A DNA stretch of 64,000 bases, from NCBI GenBank assembly GCA_937922235.1, contig CAKZVC010000021.1, positions 1-64,000 of the forward strand. The letters are read 5' to 3'. Made by a program: the position numbers and the translations under genes. The DNA comes from an uncultured Acidimicrobiales bacterium. Its GTDB lineage: Bacteria > Actinomycetota > Acidimicrobiia > Acidimicrobiales > SHLQ01. Positions 38,407-46,602 of the stretch are shown piece after piece (position 1 is the stretch's first letter; the number at the start of each line of letters is the position of its first letter). The notes beneath the pieces were generated by a model. The model saw nothing but the letters and a program-made list of their open reading frames with translations, did no database searches and had not been told where the DNA came from.

Positions 38407-38412
38407 TACCTT
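38407..38412 (+). promoter_or_regulatory. -10 box of membrane paralogue 1 (leaderless)
   Basis: TACCTT ends 6 nt before the GTG at 38419. No ribosome site is present. The same arrangement precedes paralogue 2. Confidence 0.5.
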
Positions 38413-38418
38413 CACGAC

Positions 38419-39183
38419 GTGCGAAGCGGAGGACAAGACAACCAACTACCGCGTTGGATTCTTCTCACAATTGACGCGGCGCTGTTTGGGAATCGCGACG
38501 AGGTCGAGGCGGCAGAGCATCGACGGCGATGGGCTGGGCATTTCAGTGACTTGCGCAATGACTCGAGCACCAACACTCTCGACCTGACCGTCGAGGTGAT
38601 TCTCTCAGCGCTCTCGCACGCCTGGTGGCGAATCACCGCTGGCCCAGCAACGACCGTCGCTCCGGGGCTACTTGTTTCGCTTATCGGATCCATATCCATA
38701 GCGTTCGTGTTTTCGCCATCGTACGAAATCACTAGTACGACTACCGCCGGGGGCGTGTTCAGCACAATCTCAGGCCTGCTCATAATGGCGGAGGCCCGAA
38801 CACGGCCCCGCTCGCTCCCTACACGGATCCTCTGGGCGTTGGTTGTGCTCATCCTGACGGCTACGGGTCTCGACTACTGGTTCAACCCCGTCGTTCCGAG
38901 CGACGCGATTGCCAGCATCGGGCTCGCAATACTGACGCTATCTGTCGCTCCCAATCTGCTGATTCAACGACGACGTACAGCGTGGCGACGTTGGGCCCTT
39001 ATGGCAGTTGGCTTCGTGGTACTCGGTCTTAGCAATCTCTTTGGCACACGCGAGTTCACCGACCCCGACGCCGTACAAGTGGCTACGTTGCTATTCGCAA
39101 TGGAGCTCGCCGCCGGCCTCGTGCTCATGCGTTGGGCACTGAGTCGCCGTAGCGACGTTCAGGTCGAAGCTGCCCACGGGTGA
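38419..39183 (+). CDS. Unrecognised membrane protein, tandem paralogue 1 of 3
   Basis: A 254-residue protein of a family I cannot name. A soluble N-terminus carries ALFGNRDEVEAAEHRRRWAG, then SHAWWRITAGPATTVAPGLL, which leads into the first of about six membrane helices. It ends LVLMRWALSRR. Two homologues follow head-to-tail. The GTG at 38419 is chosen over an upstream TTG because it puts exactly 21 residues before the conserved LFG, as in both paralogues, and sits 6 nt after a TANNNT box. A PadR-type regulator follows the array, so a regulated membrane sensor or stress system is possible. Confidence 0.75.
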   Translation: MRSGGQDNQLPRWILLTIDAALFGNRDEVEAAEHRRRWAGHFSDLRNDSSTNTLDLTVEVILSALSHAWWRITAGPATTVAPGLLVSLIGSISIAFVFSPSYEITSTTTAGGVFSTISGLLIMAEARTRPRSLPTRILWALVVLILTATGLDYWFNPVVPSDAIASIGLAILTLSVAPNLLIQRRRTAWRRWALMAVGFVVLGLSNLFGTREFTDPDAVQVATLLFAMELAAGLVLMRWALSRRSDVQVEAAHG

Positions 39184-39214
39184 TTGCTGCATTGCCGGCA
39201 TGTATCAATCGAGC

Positions 39215-39220
39215 TAGGTT
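39215..39220 (+). promoter_or_regulatory. -10 box of membrane paralogue 2 (leaderless)
   Basis: TAGGTT ends 6 nt before the GTG at 39227. The surrounding 23 bp recur (18 of 23 identical) at 40873-40895, beyond the third paralogue. Confidence 0.55.
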
Positions 39221-39226
39221 CCGGTC

Positions 39227-39994
39227 GTGATTTCCGAGGCGACGGACCCCGATACTCCCGCTTGGGTTCGATACACGGTGCGGGCATCGCTGGTTGGTGA
39301 ACCGAATCGCGCTCTTGCCGAAGGTCAAACGCTGAGGTTGGAACAGCATTTCGGCGAAATGAGCCGTGATCCTGCTGTTACGAATTTCGAGTTGGCGATC
39401 GAAGTCGTTCGTTCGTTCGCAACGCACATGGCTTGGCGCGGAATCGCCGGCCCGCCTACGACGGTCGGACCAGGGATACTGAGCATCGTCTGCGGCGTCG
39501 GCGGCCTCGTCCTGGCGCTCAGCCCCTTCTACGACCTCGTGAGCGCTGCATCGGGATCGGGCGTTTTTGCCATCCTCTCCGGGGCACTATTGATCAACGA
39601 CTCGAGAAGCGGGCCCTCTCGTTCGCTGCCTGTGCGAATGCTCTGGGCTGCTTGCACTCTCGGCCTCATTGCCACAGCGGCTGACATGGCGACTCAACCA
39701 AAGGTTCCAAGCGATCGCATAGCGAGTGTCGGCTTCCTTCTGATCGCGTTCGCTATCTCAACTCAAGTAGCGAAGCGCGTGCAGTCGAATACCACCTGGA
39801 AACGGTGGCTTATTGTCGGCATCGGGGTCATGACAGTCGGGGTAAGCAACTTTCTCAGCCTGGCCGAACTCCCAGATGAGCAAGCAATTCGGGTTTCGAC
39901 TGTGTTGTTCGTTATGGAGAGCGCAGCAGGTCTTGTTCTCATTCGCTGGGCCCTCAGTCGGCGCATCTCCAGGCCGACGAACGAGTTCGCCTAA
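39227..39994 (+). CDS. Unrecognised membrane protein, tandem paralogue 2 of 3
   Basis: A 255-residue homologue of its neighbours. It shares the N-terminal SLVGEPNRALAEGQTLRLEQHFGEMSRDP region, the AWRGIAGPPTTVGPGIL entry to the first helix, the DSRSGPSRSLPVRMLWA cytosolic loop and the closing LVLIRWALSRR. About six membrane helices. The start GTG has no Shine-Dalgarno sequence but a TAGGTT box 6 nt upstream. The 43-bp spacer to paralogue 1 carries its own promoter, so the copies can be expressed separately. Confidence 0.75.
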   Translation: MISEATDPDTPAWVRYTVRASLVGEPNRALAEGQTLRLEQHFGEMSRDPAVTNFELAIEVVRSFATHMAWRGIAGPPTTVGPGILSIVCGVGGLVLALSPFYDLVSAASGSGVFAILSGALLINDSRSGPSRSLPVRMLWAACTLGLIATAADMATQPKVPSDRIASVGFLLIAFAISTQVAKRVQSNTTWKRWLIVGIGVMTVGVSNFLSLAELPDEQAIRVSTVLFVMESAAGLVLIRWALSRRISRPTNEFA

Positions 39995-40061
39995 CGGCGA
40001 CTAAACCAACGACTGGCCGGGCACAAGCGAAGGTGACGATTACTTGCGCATATCGACGCAC

Positions 40062-40067
40062 TATTGT
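40062..40067 (+). promoter_or_regulatory. -10 box of membrane paralogue 3 (near-leaderless)
   Basis: TATTGT ends 8 nt before the GTG at 40076. There is no ribosome site. Confidence 0.45.
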
Positions 40068-40075
40068 TACCTGCC

Positions 40076-40849
40076 GTGAAGAGGGCGTATCAGAATTGGG
40101 GCAAACCAGACCTGGCTGACGCCCTCATAAGCGCAAGCCTATTCGGAGCCCCTGATCGCGAAGCCGCGCAGCGCAACCAAGACCGCCTCCACCATCACTT
40201 CGCAGAGATGGCCTCTGATCCATCAGTGAGTCCGGCACGCTACACCTGGGCAGCCTGCTCCTCGGCTGCGTCCCACGTTCTCTGGAGGGTCACGTCGGGC
40301 CCGTCAACTACTGCAGCTCCAGGAATCTTGATCGGCTCGTTCGGGTTGATTGCAATCCTTCTCGCAGCAACGCCCACCTATTCGATTCACGACCCAGCAG
40401 CTAGCTCAGGAGTAATCGCCATCATTGGTGGAGTGCTCGTCTTGGCCGAGGCTCGACGCGCTGACCGTTCCCCACTTACTCGATCCCTTTGGGCACTCGT
40501 CGTTGCGACCTTGACGTGGACCGCGGTGGGATACCTAACAAGGCCACAATCCCCAGGGGACAGCGCGACTGGGGTCGGCTCGCTCATAATCGCACTGGGA
40601 TTACTTCCCCATGCGTTGCAAGCCCTGCGCACCAGCATCACGTGGAGACGATGGGTGGTCGTGAATCTCGGTCTTGCGGTTATTGCGGTCGCCAACCTCT
40701 ACGACGCAATGTGGGTTGACGACGAAGTGGCCTCCAAGGTGTTCTTTCTTCTCTTCGTCCTCGAGTCAGCAACCGTTGTAGCACTGATGCGATGGGCCTT
40801 GAGTCGCCGACGGGCAGCAAGCAGCGCAACCGAACCGGCAGCGGCCTGA
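40076..40849 (+). CDS. Unrecognised membrane protein, tandem paralogue 3 of 3
   Basis: A 257-residue third copy. SLFGAPDREAAQRNQDRLHHHFAEMASDPS, SHVLWRVTSGPSTTAAPGIL (continuing into helix 1), the RSPLTRSLWALVVATLTW loop-helix and ALMRWALSRRRAA align with the other two. Charged loop RADR/RTRPR/RSGPSR residues before the same Ser-Leu-Pro/Thr-Arg pattern are conserved in all copies. I prefer the GTG at 40076 to the TTG at 40064 because of the common 21-residue lead. Function is unknown. Confidence 0.75.
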   Translation: MKRAYQNWGKPDLADALISASLFGAPDREAAQRNQDRLHHHFAEMASDPSVSPARYTWAACSSAASHVLWRVTSGPSTTAAPGILIGSFGLIAILLAATPTYSIHDPAASSGVIAIIGGVLVLAEARRADRSPLTRSLWALVVATLTWTAVGYLTRPQSPGDSATGVGSLIIALGLLPHALQALRTSITWRRWVVVNLGLAVIAVANLYDAMWVDDEVASKVFFLLFVLESATVVALMRWALSRRRAASSATEPAAA

Positions 40850-40981
40850 CGCACCTTTGCACACTTCTGCTAATCGAGATAGGGTCCTGCCGTCGGTGAG
40901 TCGGGCACCGTCGCCAACTCCGTCGACCTGATGAAGAAATCCCTCAAATGGGGCAGCAATTCTTAAGCACAGATCAGGTAC

Positions 40982-40991
40982 TTACCGGTAA
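40982..40991. promoter_or_regulatory. Palindrome TTACCGGTAA upstream of the PadR-like gene
   Basis: A 10-bp perfect palindrome lies 75 nt upstream of the likely padR start in a 216-bp non-coding gap. It may be an autoregulatory site. The same gap holds a near-copy of the paralogue promoter at 40873-40895. Confidence 0.4.
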
Positions 40992-41065
40992 CATCGAACT
41001 AGCCGCACATCGTGGCAATTCACCTGCAACCGACAACGCATCGGAAGCGAAGTGAGGAAATTCTG

Positions 41066-41398
41066 TTGAGACGTAAAGATGGCACTGCACTTGTAAAGAA
41101 CGAAGAACTCGTTCTTTCTGCAGCACTACACCTTCACCGTGATGGTGAAACCCAATACCACGGCTACCGGCTGAATGGGTTTTTGGATGAGCACGATCGC
41201 AAACTTGTTGCATCGACGCTCTACCGAATCCTTCACCGGCTTGAAGAACGTGAGTTCATGACTTCGCACTGGGAACAAGCCCCAGGTGGCACCCAGTGGC
41301 GTTGCGTCTTCACCCTGACGGGCGAAGGTGTCACCGCAGCAGAAGAGGTCGTTGCAAACGCTGTTCCTCACACGATTGCACTAAACCCAGGAATGTAA
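41066..41398 (+). CDS. PadR-like winged-helix transcriptional regulator
   Basis: A 110-residue regulator from a TTG start, or 128 residues from a GTG at 41012. The winged-helix core reads NEELVLSAALHLHRDGETQYHGYRLNGFL, then LVASTLYRILHRLEEREFMTSHWEQ and RCVFTLTGEGVTAAEE, the classic PadR order (HGYxL...YxxLxRLExxG...LTxxG). I favour the TTG because GAGG stands 8 nt before it. PadR proteins often control adjacent membrane proteins, here the three-paralogue array just upstream. Confidence 0.8.
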   Translation: MRRKDGTALVKNEELVLSAALHLHRDGETQYHGYRLNGFLDEHDRKLVASTLYRILHRLEEREFMTSHWEQAPGGTQWRCVFTLTGEGVTAAEEVVANAVPHTIALNPGM

Positions 41399-41403
41399 AC
41401 CTT

Positions 41404-41426
41404 GCCACTGCTGCTACGGCAGTGGC
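41404..41426 (+). terminator. Hairpin directly after the PadR-like gene
   Basis: GCCACTGC and GCAGTGGC pair around a 7-nt loop, 5 nt after the stop. No U-run follows, so termination is uncertain. Confidence 0.45.
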
Positions 41427-41609
41427 CGTAGAGCGCTAGTGCACGGGCCGTCCTTATCCTGCCCGCGCACGTGGCGATGCTCGCCGCCGCAACAACCAAC
41501 GGCAAGCTCAACCGAGCGGCTCAACGCCGTCATCTTCACGCGATCCGAAATCCATGCCGGGAGCTGTCAGCGGCCGATATCTGTGGACGATCGATCGATC
41601 CGTAGCGAG

Positions 41610-41627
41610 CAGAGAGCAATAGCTCTC
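41610..41627. repeat. Hairpin AGAGAGC-AATA-GCTCTCT
   Basis: Perfect 7-bp stem with a 4-nt loop in the padR/FeeM-like gap. Role unknown. Confidence 0.4.
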
Positions 41628-41715
41628 TCTGAGTGGCGACGAGTAAAATTCAATAGCTTTGAGAGAAAAGCCGGGCACAACTTCTCCTTCTGAGCAGCAT
41701 CACGCCATACTCCAG

Positions 41716-41739
41716 GAATACCCCACAGTTGGGGTATTC
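41716..41739. promoter_or_regulatory. 9-bp inverted repeat upstream of the FeeM-like gene
   Basis: GAATACCCC and GGGGTATTC flank ACAGTT, 65 nt upstream of the start. No U-tract follows. It is a candidate operator or leader hairpin. Confidence 0.5.
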
Positions 41740-41804
41740 GGCCTTCGGAACAGGCTTAGCGGCAACCATCGTCCAAGAGCGGGACAGATTGCACCGGAGC
41801 CGCT

Positions 41805-42638
41805 ATGAGCAAGAACAGAACGCCCGCCGACCAGATTCTTGATCTTTCTGAGAACAGGTACAAGCTTTCGACTCTCCGGCACAACGATCTGATCACCCAA
41901 GTGCGCCAGGTTCCCGCCGAAGTGCGTGGCGGGTTGCGAATAGTCGAGCTTGCGGGGTCAGAGTCGGTCAGCGACCTCGGACGGGAACTCGAACAACAGA
42001 TCTTCGACAGCGTCTTTGGCGACACCGTCCCCCACACGCCCGAACTAATGACCTCGGAATACGGACCCTATGAAGACGCCAGTCAGTTTTACGTAGTTCT
42101 CGACGAAGCATCACGTGAGGTGGCCGGAGTCCTTCGCACACTTCAAGGATCGAAGAACAAGACACTGGACGATCTACGCACCGCTCGGCTGATCACCAGT
42201 GACAAAGGTCAACATCCGCTCTTCGATCGTGAAACAACGTGGGATCTGGGAACCGTCGCCGTTTCTCCAGCATCCCAGTCAGGTGGGCGTCGATCGCTTG
42301 TGTCGATTGCCCTCTACCGGGCGTTGTTCTCCGGCCTTGATCACGCCGAGGCAGTGCACTGGACTGCGATTCTCGATGTCGGAGTACTTCCGATCTTCGA
42401 TGAGCTTGGTGTCCCCTACAGCCGAATTGAGGACATAGCGGATATGAACTACCTCGGGTCAAACGCACGGGCGTGTTTCGGTCGAGTAGGCGACATTCGC
42501 GACGCGATGATGAGTCGGTCCAGGAACGCCGATCACGAAACGCGCACAACTATTACTGCCATTCTGAATGGGTCCCCCATGGTCCCTGAGCTAGCAAACC
42601 TGGGCAGGAGGACACACATCCTGCAAAGTTCAGCGTAA
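41805..42638 (+). CDS. GNAT-fold acyltransferase, FeeM/autoinducer-synthase-like
   Basis: A 277-residue protein resembling N-acyl amino acid synthases (FeeM) and, more distantly, acyl-homoserine-lactone synthases. The core is QFYVVLDEASREVAGVLRTLQ, then TTWDLGTVAVSP, an RRSLVSIALYRALF helix, and AVHWTAILDVGVLPIFDELGVPYSRI. This last strand-helix is where these families place the acyl pocket. It would join a fatty acyl chain to an amino compound. The ATG at 41805 has GGAG 6 nt upstream. A cyclic-di-GMP gene follows 52 nt later, so a signalling role is plausible. Call is by pattern only. Confidence 0.6.
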   Translation: MSKNRTPADQILDLSENRYKLSTLRHNDLITQVRQVPAEVRGGLRIVELAGSESVSDLGRELEQQIFDSVFGDTVPHTPELMTSEYGPYEDASQFYVVLDEASREVAGVLRTLQGSKNKTLDDLRTARLITSDKGQHPLFDRETTWDLGTVAVSPASQSGGRRSLVSIALYRALFSGLDHAEAVHWTAILDVGVLPIFDELGVPYSRIEDIADMNYLGSNARACFGRVGDIRDAMMSRSRNADHETRTTITAILNGSPMVPELANLGRRTHILQSSA

Positions 42639-42690
42639 CTAGAGGCCTAGATCGCTTAATACAAGCCATCCGGAACCGATCTGGATACGG

Positions 42691-45672
42691 ATGGGGTCGC
42701 TGAGTAGTTCCGGCAAACTTGTAGCAATTGGACTCTCCATGTCCGCGCTCGCTCTTGTAGCACCGCGCGAGCTGTCAGACGGTATCGTCCTGCTCTGGTC
42801 GAGTGTCTGTTCGTTTCTGCTCATCCGCGCATCTCGTCGCATGAACACTGAGGCGTCCCGTTCATTCCTTCTGCTCGGCGCGGCCGCCTTCATCATGCTT
42901 GCGGGAATTGTTGTCCGATCCATTCACGGAAATGCCGTCGGAGTCGAACAACCCCTTCCATCGCCCGCCGACCTACTGCACCTTCCGGCATATCTCATGT
43001 TCCTGTTCATCGCTCTTCAGATCCGTCGAGCACGGTCTAGGGGCAGAGACATCGATGCGTGGCTCGATTCGATCTCCTTTACGCTTTCAATCTGGGCAGT
43101 ACTTTGGGGACTGTTTCTTGGAGACTTCGTGCTCAACGCCGAAGATCCGGCGCTGACCGTTGGGCTGCATGTTAGCTACAACGCCCTCATTTTCGGGATG
43201 CTCGCAGTAGTACTGAGAATCGGTGTGACCCCCGGACCGCGATCGAAATCGTATTACCTTCTCGGCGCCGGATGCAGCGCGTTCTTCGTTGCCGATATCT
43301 ATGCGACTTGGGCAGCGACAGCGTCGCAGACTGCCTTCGTGACGATCGCTCTCTCTCCGATGGTCTACGGATTTTGTGCTGCGTCGGCCACTCATCCAAC
43401 CGCCCCCAACCTGCTCACACCCGATTTGAAGGCTGAGACTGAATCGACAAATTACCGGACCGCGTACGTTCTATTCGCCCTGGTTGCGCCAGCGATCGTG
43501 GCCGTGGCCGCGGCTGGTGCAAGCGGGATTACTCAGGCAACGGCACTAATCGGCTCAATTGTGGCCGCAGTCCTCGTGTCGATACGGGTCTGGCGACTTC
43601 TTCGGTCCGAAGACATTGCGCGCCAAAAGGAGCGTCGACTCGGGGTGGAGCTAGGAGAACTTGCACGCCTCGATTCGGTAGAAGACATCCGGGCCGCTCT
43701 TCCTCGGGCTTCCAGGAGAATTCTTGAAGACCACTCTGCCCGGCTTTCGGGCAGCAACTCCTCAGCCGGCTCTTCCATTACCCAGCTGGCTTTGCCTACC
43801 CCGCTGCAGGCCGAAGGTCGGGTTCTCACTATCGAACCAGCGCTCACCGACGACCACGACAAGAGACTGCTCGATTCCCTCTGCCGCGATGCGGGACACA
43901 TCGCCAGCACGATTAACGCCCGAAAAGAGATCGAGAAGCAACGCCTAGCGACCGAAGCGAACCGCCTTATTGCAACCAATGAGCGAAAGTTCAGGGCCCT
44001 CGTTCAGAACGCAAGTGACATGGTCATCGTCATAGACCCGCTCACAGATGGTGCGGTCACATACATCTCCGAAGCGTGCGAACGAGTACTTGGCTATCCG
44101 TCGGAGGAGTTCGTCGGCCGCGATCTCGAATGGGTGACTCACGAGATGGACTGGGAGTTCGCTCGCGAGTACATGATGGCCACGCTCACCGGGACCGAGT
44201 CGCACTACAAACATGAGGTTCGTGGTCTCCACAGTGACGGATCCATTCGCCTCCTCGAATGCCTCATGACCGATATGTCTGACATCGATGGTGTCGATGG
44301 TGTGGTCATCAACATTTCTGACGTCACCGAGAAGCGCGCGCTCGAGCGCCATCTGAGAGACGCTGAAACCACCGATCCGCTTACGTTGCTACTGAACCGA
44401 ACAGCGTTCATCCGTGAGGTTGATGTCTCGATTCGTCGAGCGTCGGTAAGCGAAACATCTGTCGCTCTCGCAATCATCAACATCGACGATTTCCGTTTGA
44501 TCAATGAGGGCTACGGCACCGCAACTGCGGATGCTCTGCTTATCGAGCTCGCACATCGTGTTCGCCAGGCTGTTCGCATCGACGATATTGTCGCCCGCCT
44601 CAATGGCGACGAGTTCGGCATCCTCATGCCAGCCGGCTACAGCTCACACGAGGCCGAAGCGGTCGTTGAGCGAGTGCTCCTCGAGCTGGCCGATCCCGTA
44701 GCTGTAAGCGGTCGAATGATCGCACTCCGCGCAACCGCAGGTCTGGTATTCGACGAGCGGGGCCAGAGTACGGGCCTGCGCATGCTTCAAGATGCTGACA
44801 CTGCGCTCGATGCGGCCAAGCAGACGCAGCGTGGCGGCCTGGTGCGATTCGAAGAAGCCATGGGCGAAGAAGTCTCCGAACGCGTCGAGCTGCGCAACCT
44901 CCTGCGGACCGCCATCGAAGAAGACGGTCTACGACTTGCGTATCAACCGATCGTCAATATGGAGACCGGCAAGATCGTCTCACTCGAAGCCTTGTCGCGC
45001 TGGCACGACGACGTCCGCGGCGACATCAGTCCAAGCACGTTCATCCCGATTGCTGAATCCACCGGGTTGATCTCGAAGTTGGGCGAATGGGCCTTGCGTA
45101 CGGCCTGTCAAGACATGGTCATGTGGAGCAAGCAAGGACTGTCCGACTTCACGGTGAGCGTGAATATGTCGGGCCATCAGCTCCGTGAAGAGAATGTCAT
45201 TGCAACAGTGAAGCGGATCCTGGATGACACGAAGGTCGACCCAACACGAGTCACCATCGAAATCACCGAATCCGTACTAATCGATGACACCGACTTCATC
45301 GCAGAACGAATTCGGGCATTGCGTGAGCTTGGTCTTCGCCTCTCGATCGATGACTTCGGTACGGGCTACTCCTCACTCAGCTACCTGCGTCGCTACGAGT
45401 TCGATGTACTCAAGATCGACCGCAGCTTTGTGATTCCACTGGCCAGCGACGAAAACAAGCGCGAGCGCGAGATCGTAAACGCGATGATCAAGCTCGCCCA
45501 GGCGCTCGGCGCAAAAACCGTTGCTGAGGGCATCGAAGAGAGCGAAGAGTACGCAGTCCTTCGCACCCTCGGCTGCGATCACGCCCAAGGATTCTTGTTC
45601 CACTACCCGCTCGAGACGAGCGAGGTGGGTGACGTGCTTCGGGCCCGCCCGATCGACGTCGCAGCCGCCTAG
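42691..45672 (+). CDS. Membrane PAS-GGDEF-EAL protein (cyclic-di-GMP turnover)
   Basis: A 993-residue sensor. An N-terminal block of about eight to nine membrane helices (residues 1-310) is followed by a linker, a PAS domain (about 430-555, NERKFRALVQNASDMVIVID), a GGDEF domain and an EAL domain. The diguanylate site reads NGDEF at about 638-642, so the first Gly is lost and cyclase activity is doubtful; an RIDD I-site stands just before it. The EAL domain looks intact: EALSRW near 766, DDFGTGYSS, KIDRSF, KTVAEGIE and QGFLF. Net function is probably c-di-GMP hydrolysis, tuned by the PAS domain. Likely co-expressed with the FeeM-like gene. Confidence 0.92.
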   Translation: MGSLSSSGKLVAIGLSMSALALVAPRELSDGIVLLWSSVCSFLLIRASRRMNTEASRSFLLLGAAAFIMLAGIVVRSIHGNAVGVEQPLPSPADLLHLPAYLMFLFIALQIRRARSRGRDIDAWLDSISFTLSIWAVLWGLFLGDFVLNAEDPALTVGLHVSYNALIFGMLAVVLRIGVTPGPRSKSYYLLGAGCSAFFVADIYATWAATASQTAFVTIALSPMVYGFCAASATHPTAPNLLTPDLKAETESTNYRTAYVLFALVAPAIVAVAAAGASGITQATALIGSIVAAVLVSIRVWRLLRSEDIARQKERRLGVELGELARLDSVEDIRAALPRASRRILEDHSARLSGSNSSAGSSITQLALPTPLQAEGRVLTIEPALTDDHDKRLLDSLCRDAGHIASTINARKEIEKQRLATEANRLIATNERKFRALVQNASDMVIVIDPLTDGAVTYISEACERVLGYPSEEFVGRDLEWVTHEMDWEFAREYMMATLTGTESHYKHEVRGLHSDGSIRLLECLMTDMSDIDGVDGVVINISDVTEKRALERHLRDAETTDPLTLLLNRTAFIREVDVSIRRASVSETSVALAIINIDDFRLINEGYGTATADALLIELAHRVRQAVRIDDIVARLNGDEFGILMPAGYSSHEAEAVVERVLLELADPVAVSGRMIALRATAGLVFDERGQSTGLRMLQDADTALDAAKQTQRGGLVRFEEAMGEEVSERVELRNLLRTAIEEDGLRLAYQPIVNMETGKIVSLEALSRWHDDVRGDISPSTFIPIAESTGLISKLGEWALRTACQDMVMWSKQGLSDFTVSVNMSGHQLREENVIATVKRILDDTKVDPTRVTIEITESVLIDDTDFIAERIRALRELGLRLSIDDFGTGYSSLSYLRRYEFDVLKIDRSFVIPLASDENKREREIVNAMIKLAQALGAKTVAEGIEESEEYAVLRTLGCDHAQGFLFHYPLETSEVGDVLRARPIDVAAA

Positions 45673-45705
45673 CCGCTACTACGGCAAGCCGCTAGCGCTG
45701 GTGCT

Positions 45706-46503
45706 CTACCACACCCGCCAAGGGGCTTCGCCGGTGTCCCACATACGGTTGAGCTCGACGTACTCCCGGTAGGTGTCCATGCCTCGCCAGAAGCCCTTAT
45801 GCAGACGGAACGAGAGTTGGCCATCCTTTGTCAAACGCTGCAATGCGTCTGACTCAAGCATGTCGCCGTCATCGTCGGTTGTGTAGTCGAGGAACTCACG
45901 GTTGAACATGAAGTAACCGCCGTTTACGACACCCGTATTCAGATCTGGCTTCTCGGCAAAGTCGGTGACAGCGTCGCCGTCGACCTCGAGCTCACCGAAA
46001 CGGCTGGTCGGGTGCACTGCGGTGACGGTGCCTATCTTGCCGTGCGCAAAGTGAAACTCACGTAGTGCAGGAATGTCGATATCAGCCAAGCCATCGCCGT
46101 ACGTCAACATGAACGCCGGAGCGTCCTTGAGGTACTTCGATGCCCGAGACAAACGGCCGCCGGTCAAGGTGTCGAGGCCGGTATACGCCATAGTGACTTC
46201 GAAATCTTCCGTGCCATAGTCGCCGTGGAAATGGCGTTCGGCATTGCTGAGATCGACGGTGAAGTCGCTTGTCTTCTCGCGGTACGACAGGAAGTACTCC
46301 TTCACCGTCCACGACTTGTAGCCGAGCAACAGCACGAACTTGGTGTGTCCGTATGCCGCGTACGTCTTCATGATGTGCCACATGATCGGCTTACCACCGA
46401 CGTCGATCATTGGCTTTGGCAGTGATTCAGAAGCCTCGCGAATTCGGGTTCCCTTGCCACCGGCAAGGATGACCACTGGGATATCGGCGGGATCTACTGT
46501 CAT
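45706..46503 (-). CDS. rfbF: Glucose-1-phosphate cytidylyltransferase
   Basis: A 265-residue enzyme forming CDP-glucose from CTP and glucose-1-phosphate. VVILAGGKGTRIREASESLPKPMIDVGGKP is the nucleotide loop with its conserved Arg and Lys (given as family landmarks GGKGTR and PKPM). MLTYGDGLADID is the metal Asp site, and VNGGYFMFNREFLDY and GFWRGMDTYRE are RfbF signatures. It feeds RfbG, encoded 13 kb away on the opposite strand. The gene is the last in the minus-strand string, 99 bp after tsaC, and converges on the GGDEF-EAL gene. Confidence 0.95.
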   Translation of the reverse strand: MTVDPADIPVVILAGGKGTRIREASESLPKPMIDVGGKPIMWHIMKTYAAYGHTKFVLLLGYKSWTVKEYFLSYREKTSDFTVDLSNAERHFHGDYGTEDFEVTMAYTGLDTLTGGRLSRASKYLKDAPAFMLTYGDGLADIDIPALREFHFAHGKIGTVTAVHPTSRFGELEVDGDAVTDFAEKPDLNTGVVNGGYFMFNREFLDYTTDDDGDMLESDALQRLTKDGQLSFRLHKGFWRGMDTYREYVELNRMWDTGEAPWRVW

Positions 46504-46602
46504 GGAAGTCTGCTCCTCGAACCGATCGGGGCTGGATCGCCCCCACTCGGCAGTAGCTCTATGTTTTCACGAACTCGGCTGCGGTGCCTCGATGCTTTCG
46601 AC

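Larger units (their letters stand above)
41399..41804. other. 406-bp non-coding stretch with three hairpins
   Basis: No convincing gene. An 84-codon open frame (41439-41693) has no family-like pattern. The stretch contains hairpins at 41404-41426, 41610-41627 and 41716-41739. The first may end the padR transcript, and the last may regulate the FeeM-like gene. Confidence 0.65.

Noticed and set aside
41439-41693. Possible 84-residue gene in the padR/FeeM-like gap
   Set aside because: There is no ribosome site, no domain-like pattern and mixed codon use, and it contains a perfect hairpin. It is treated as non-coding.
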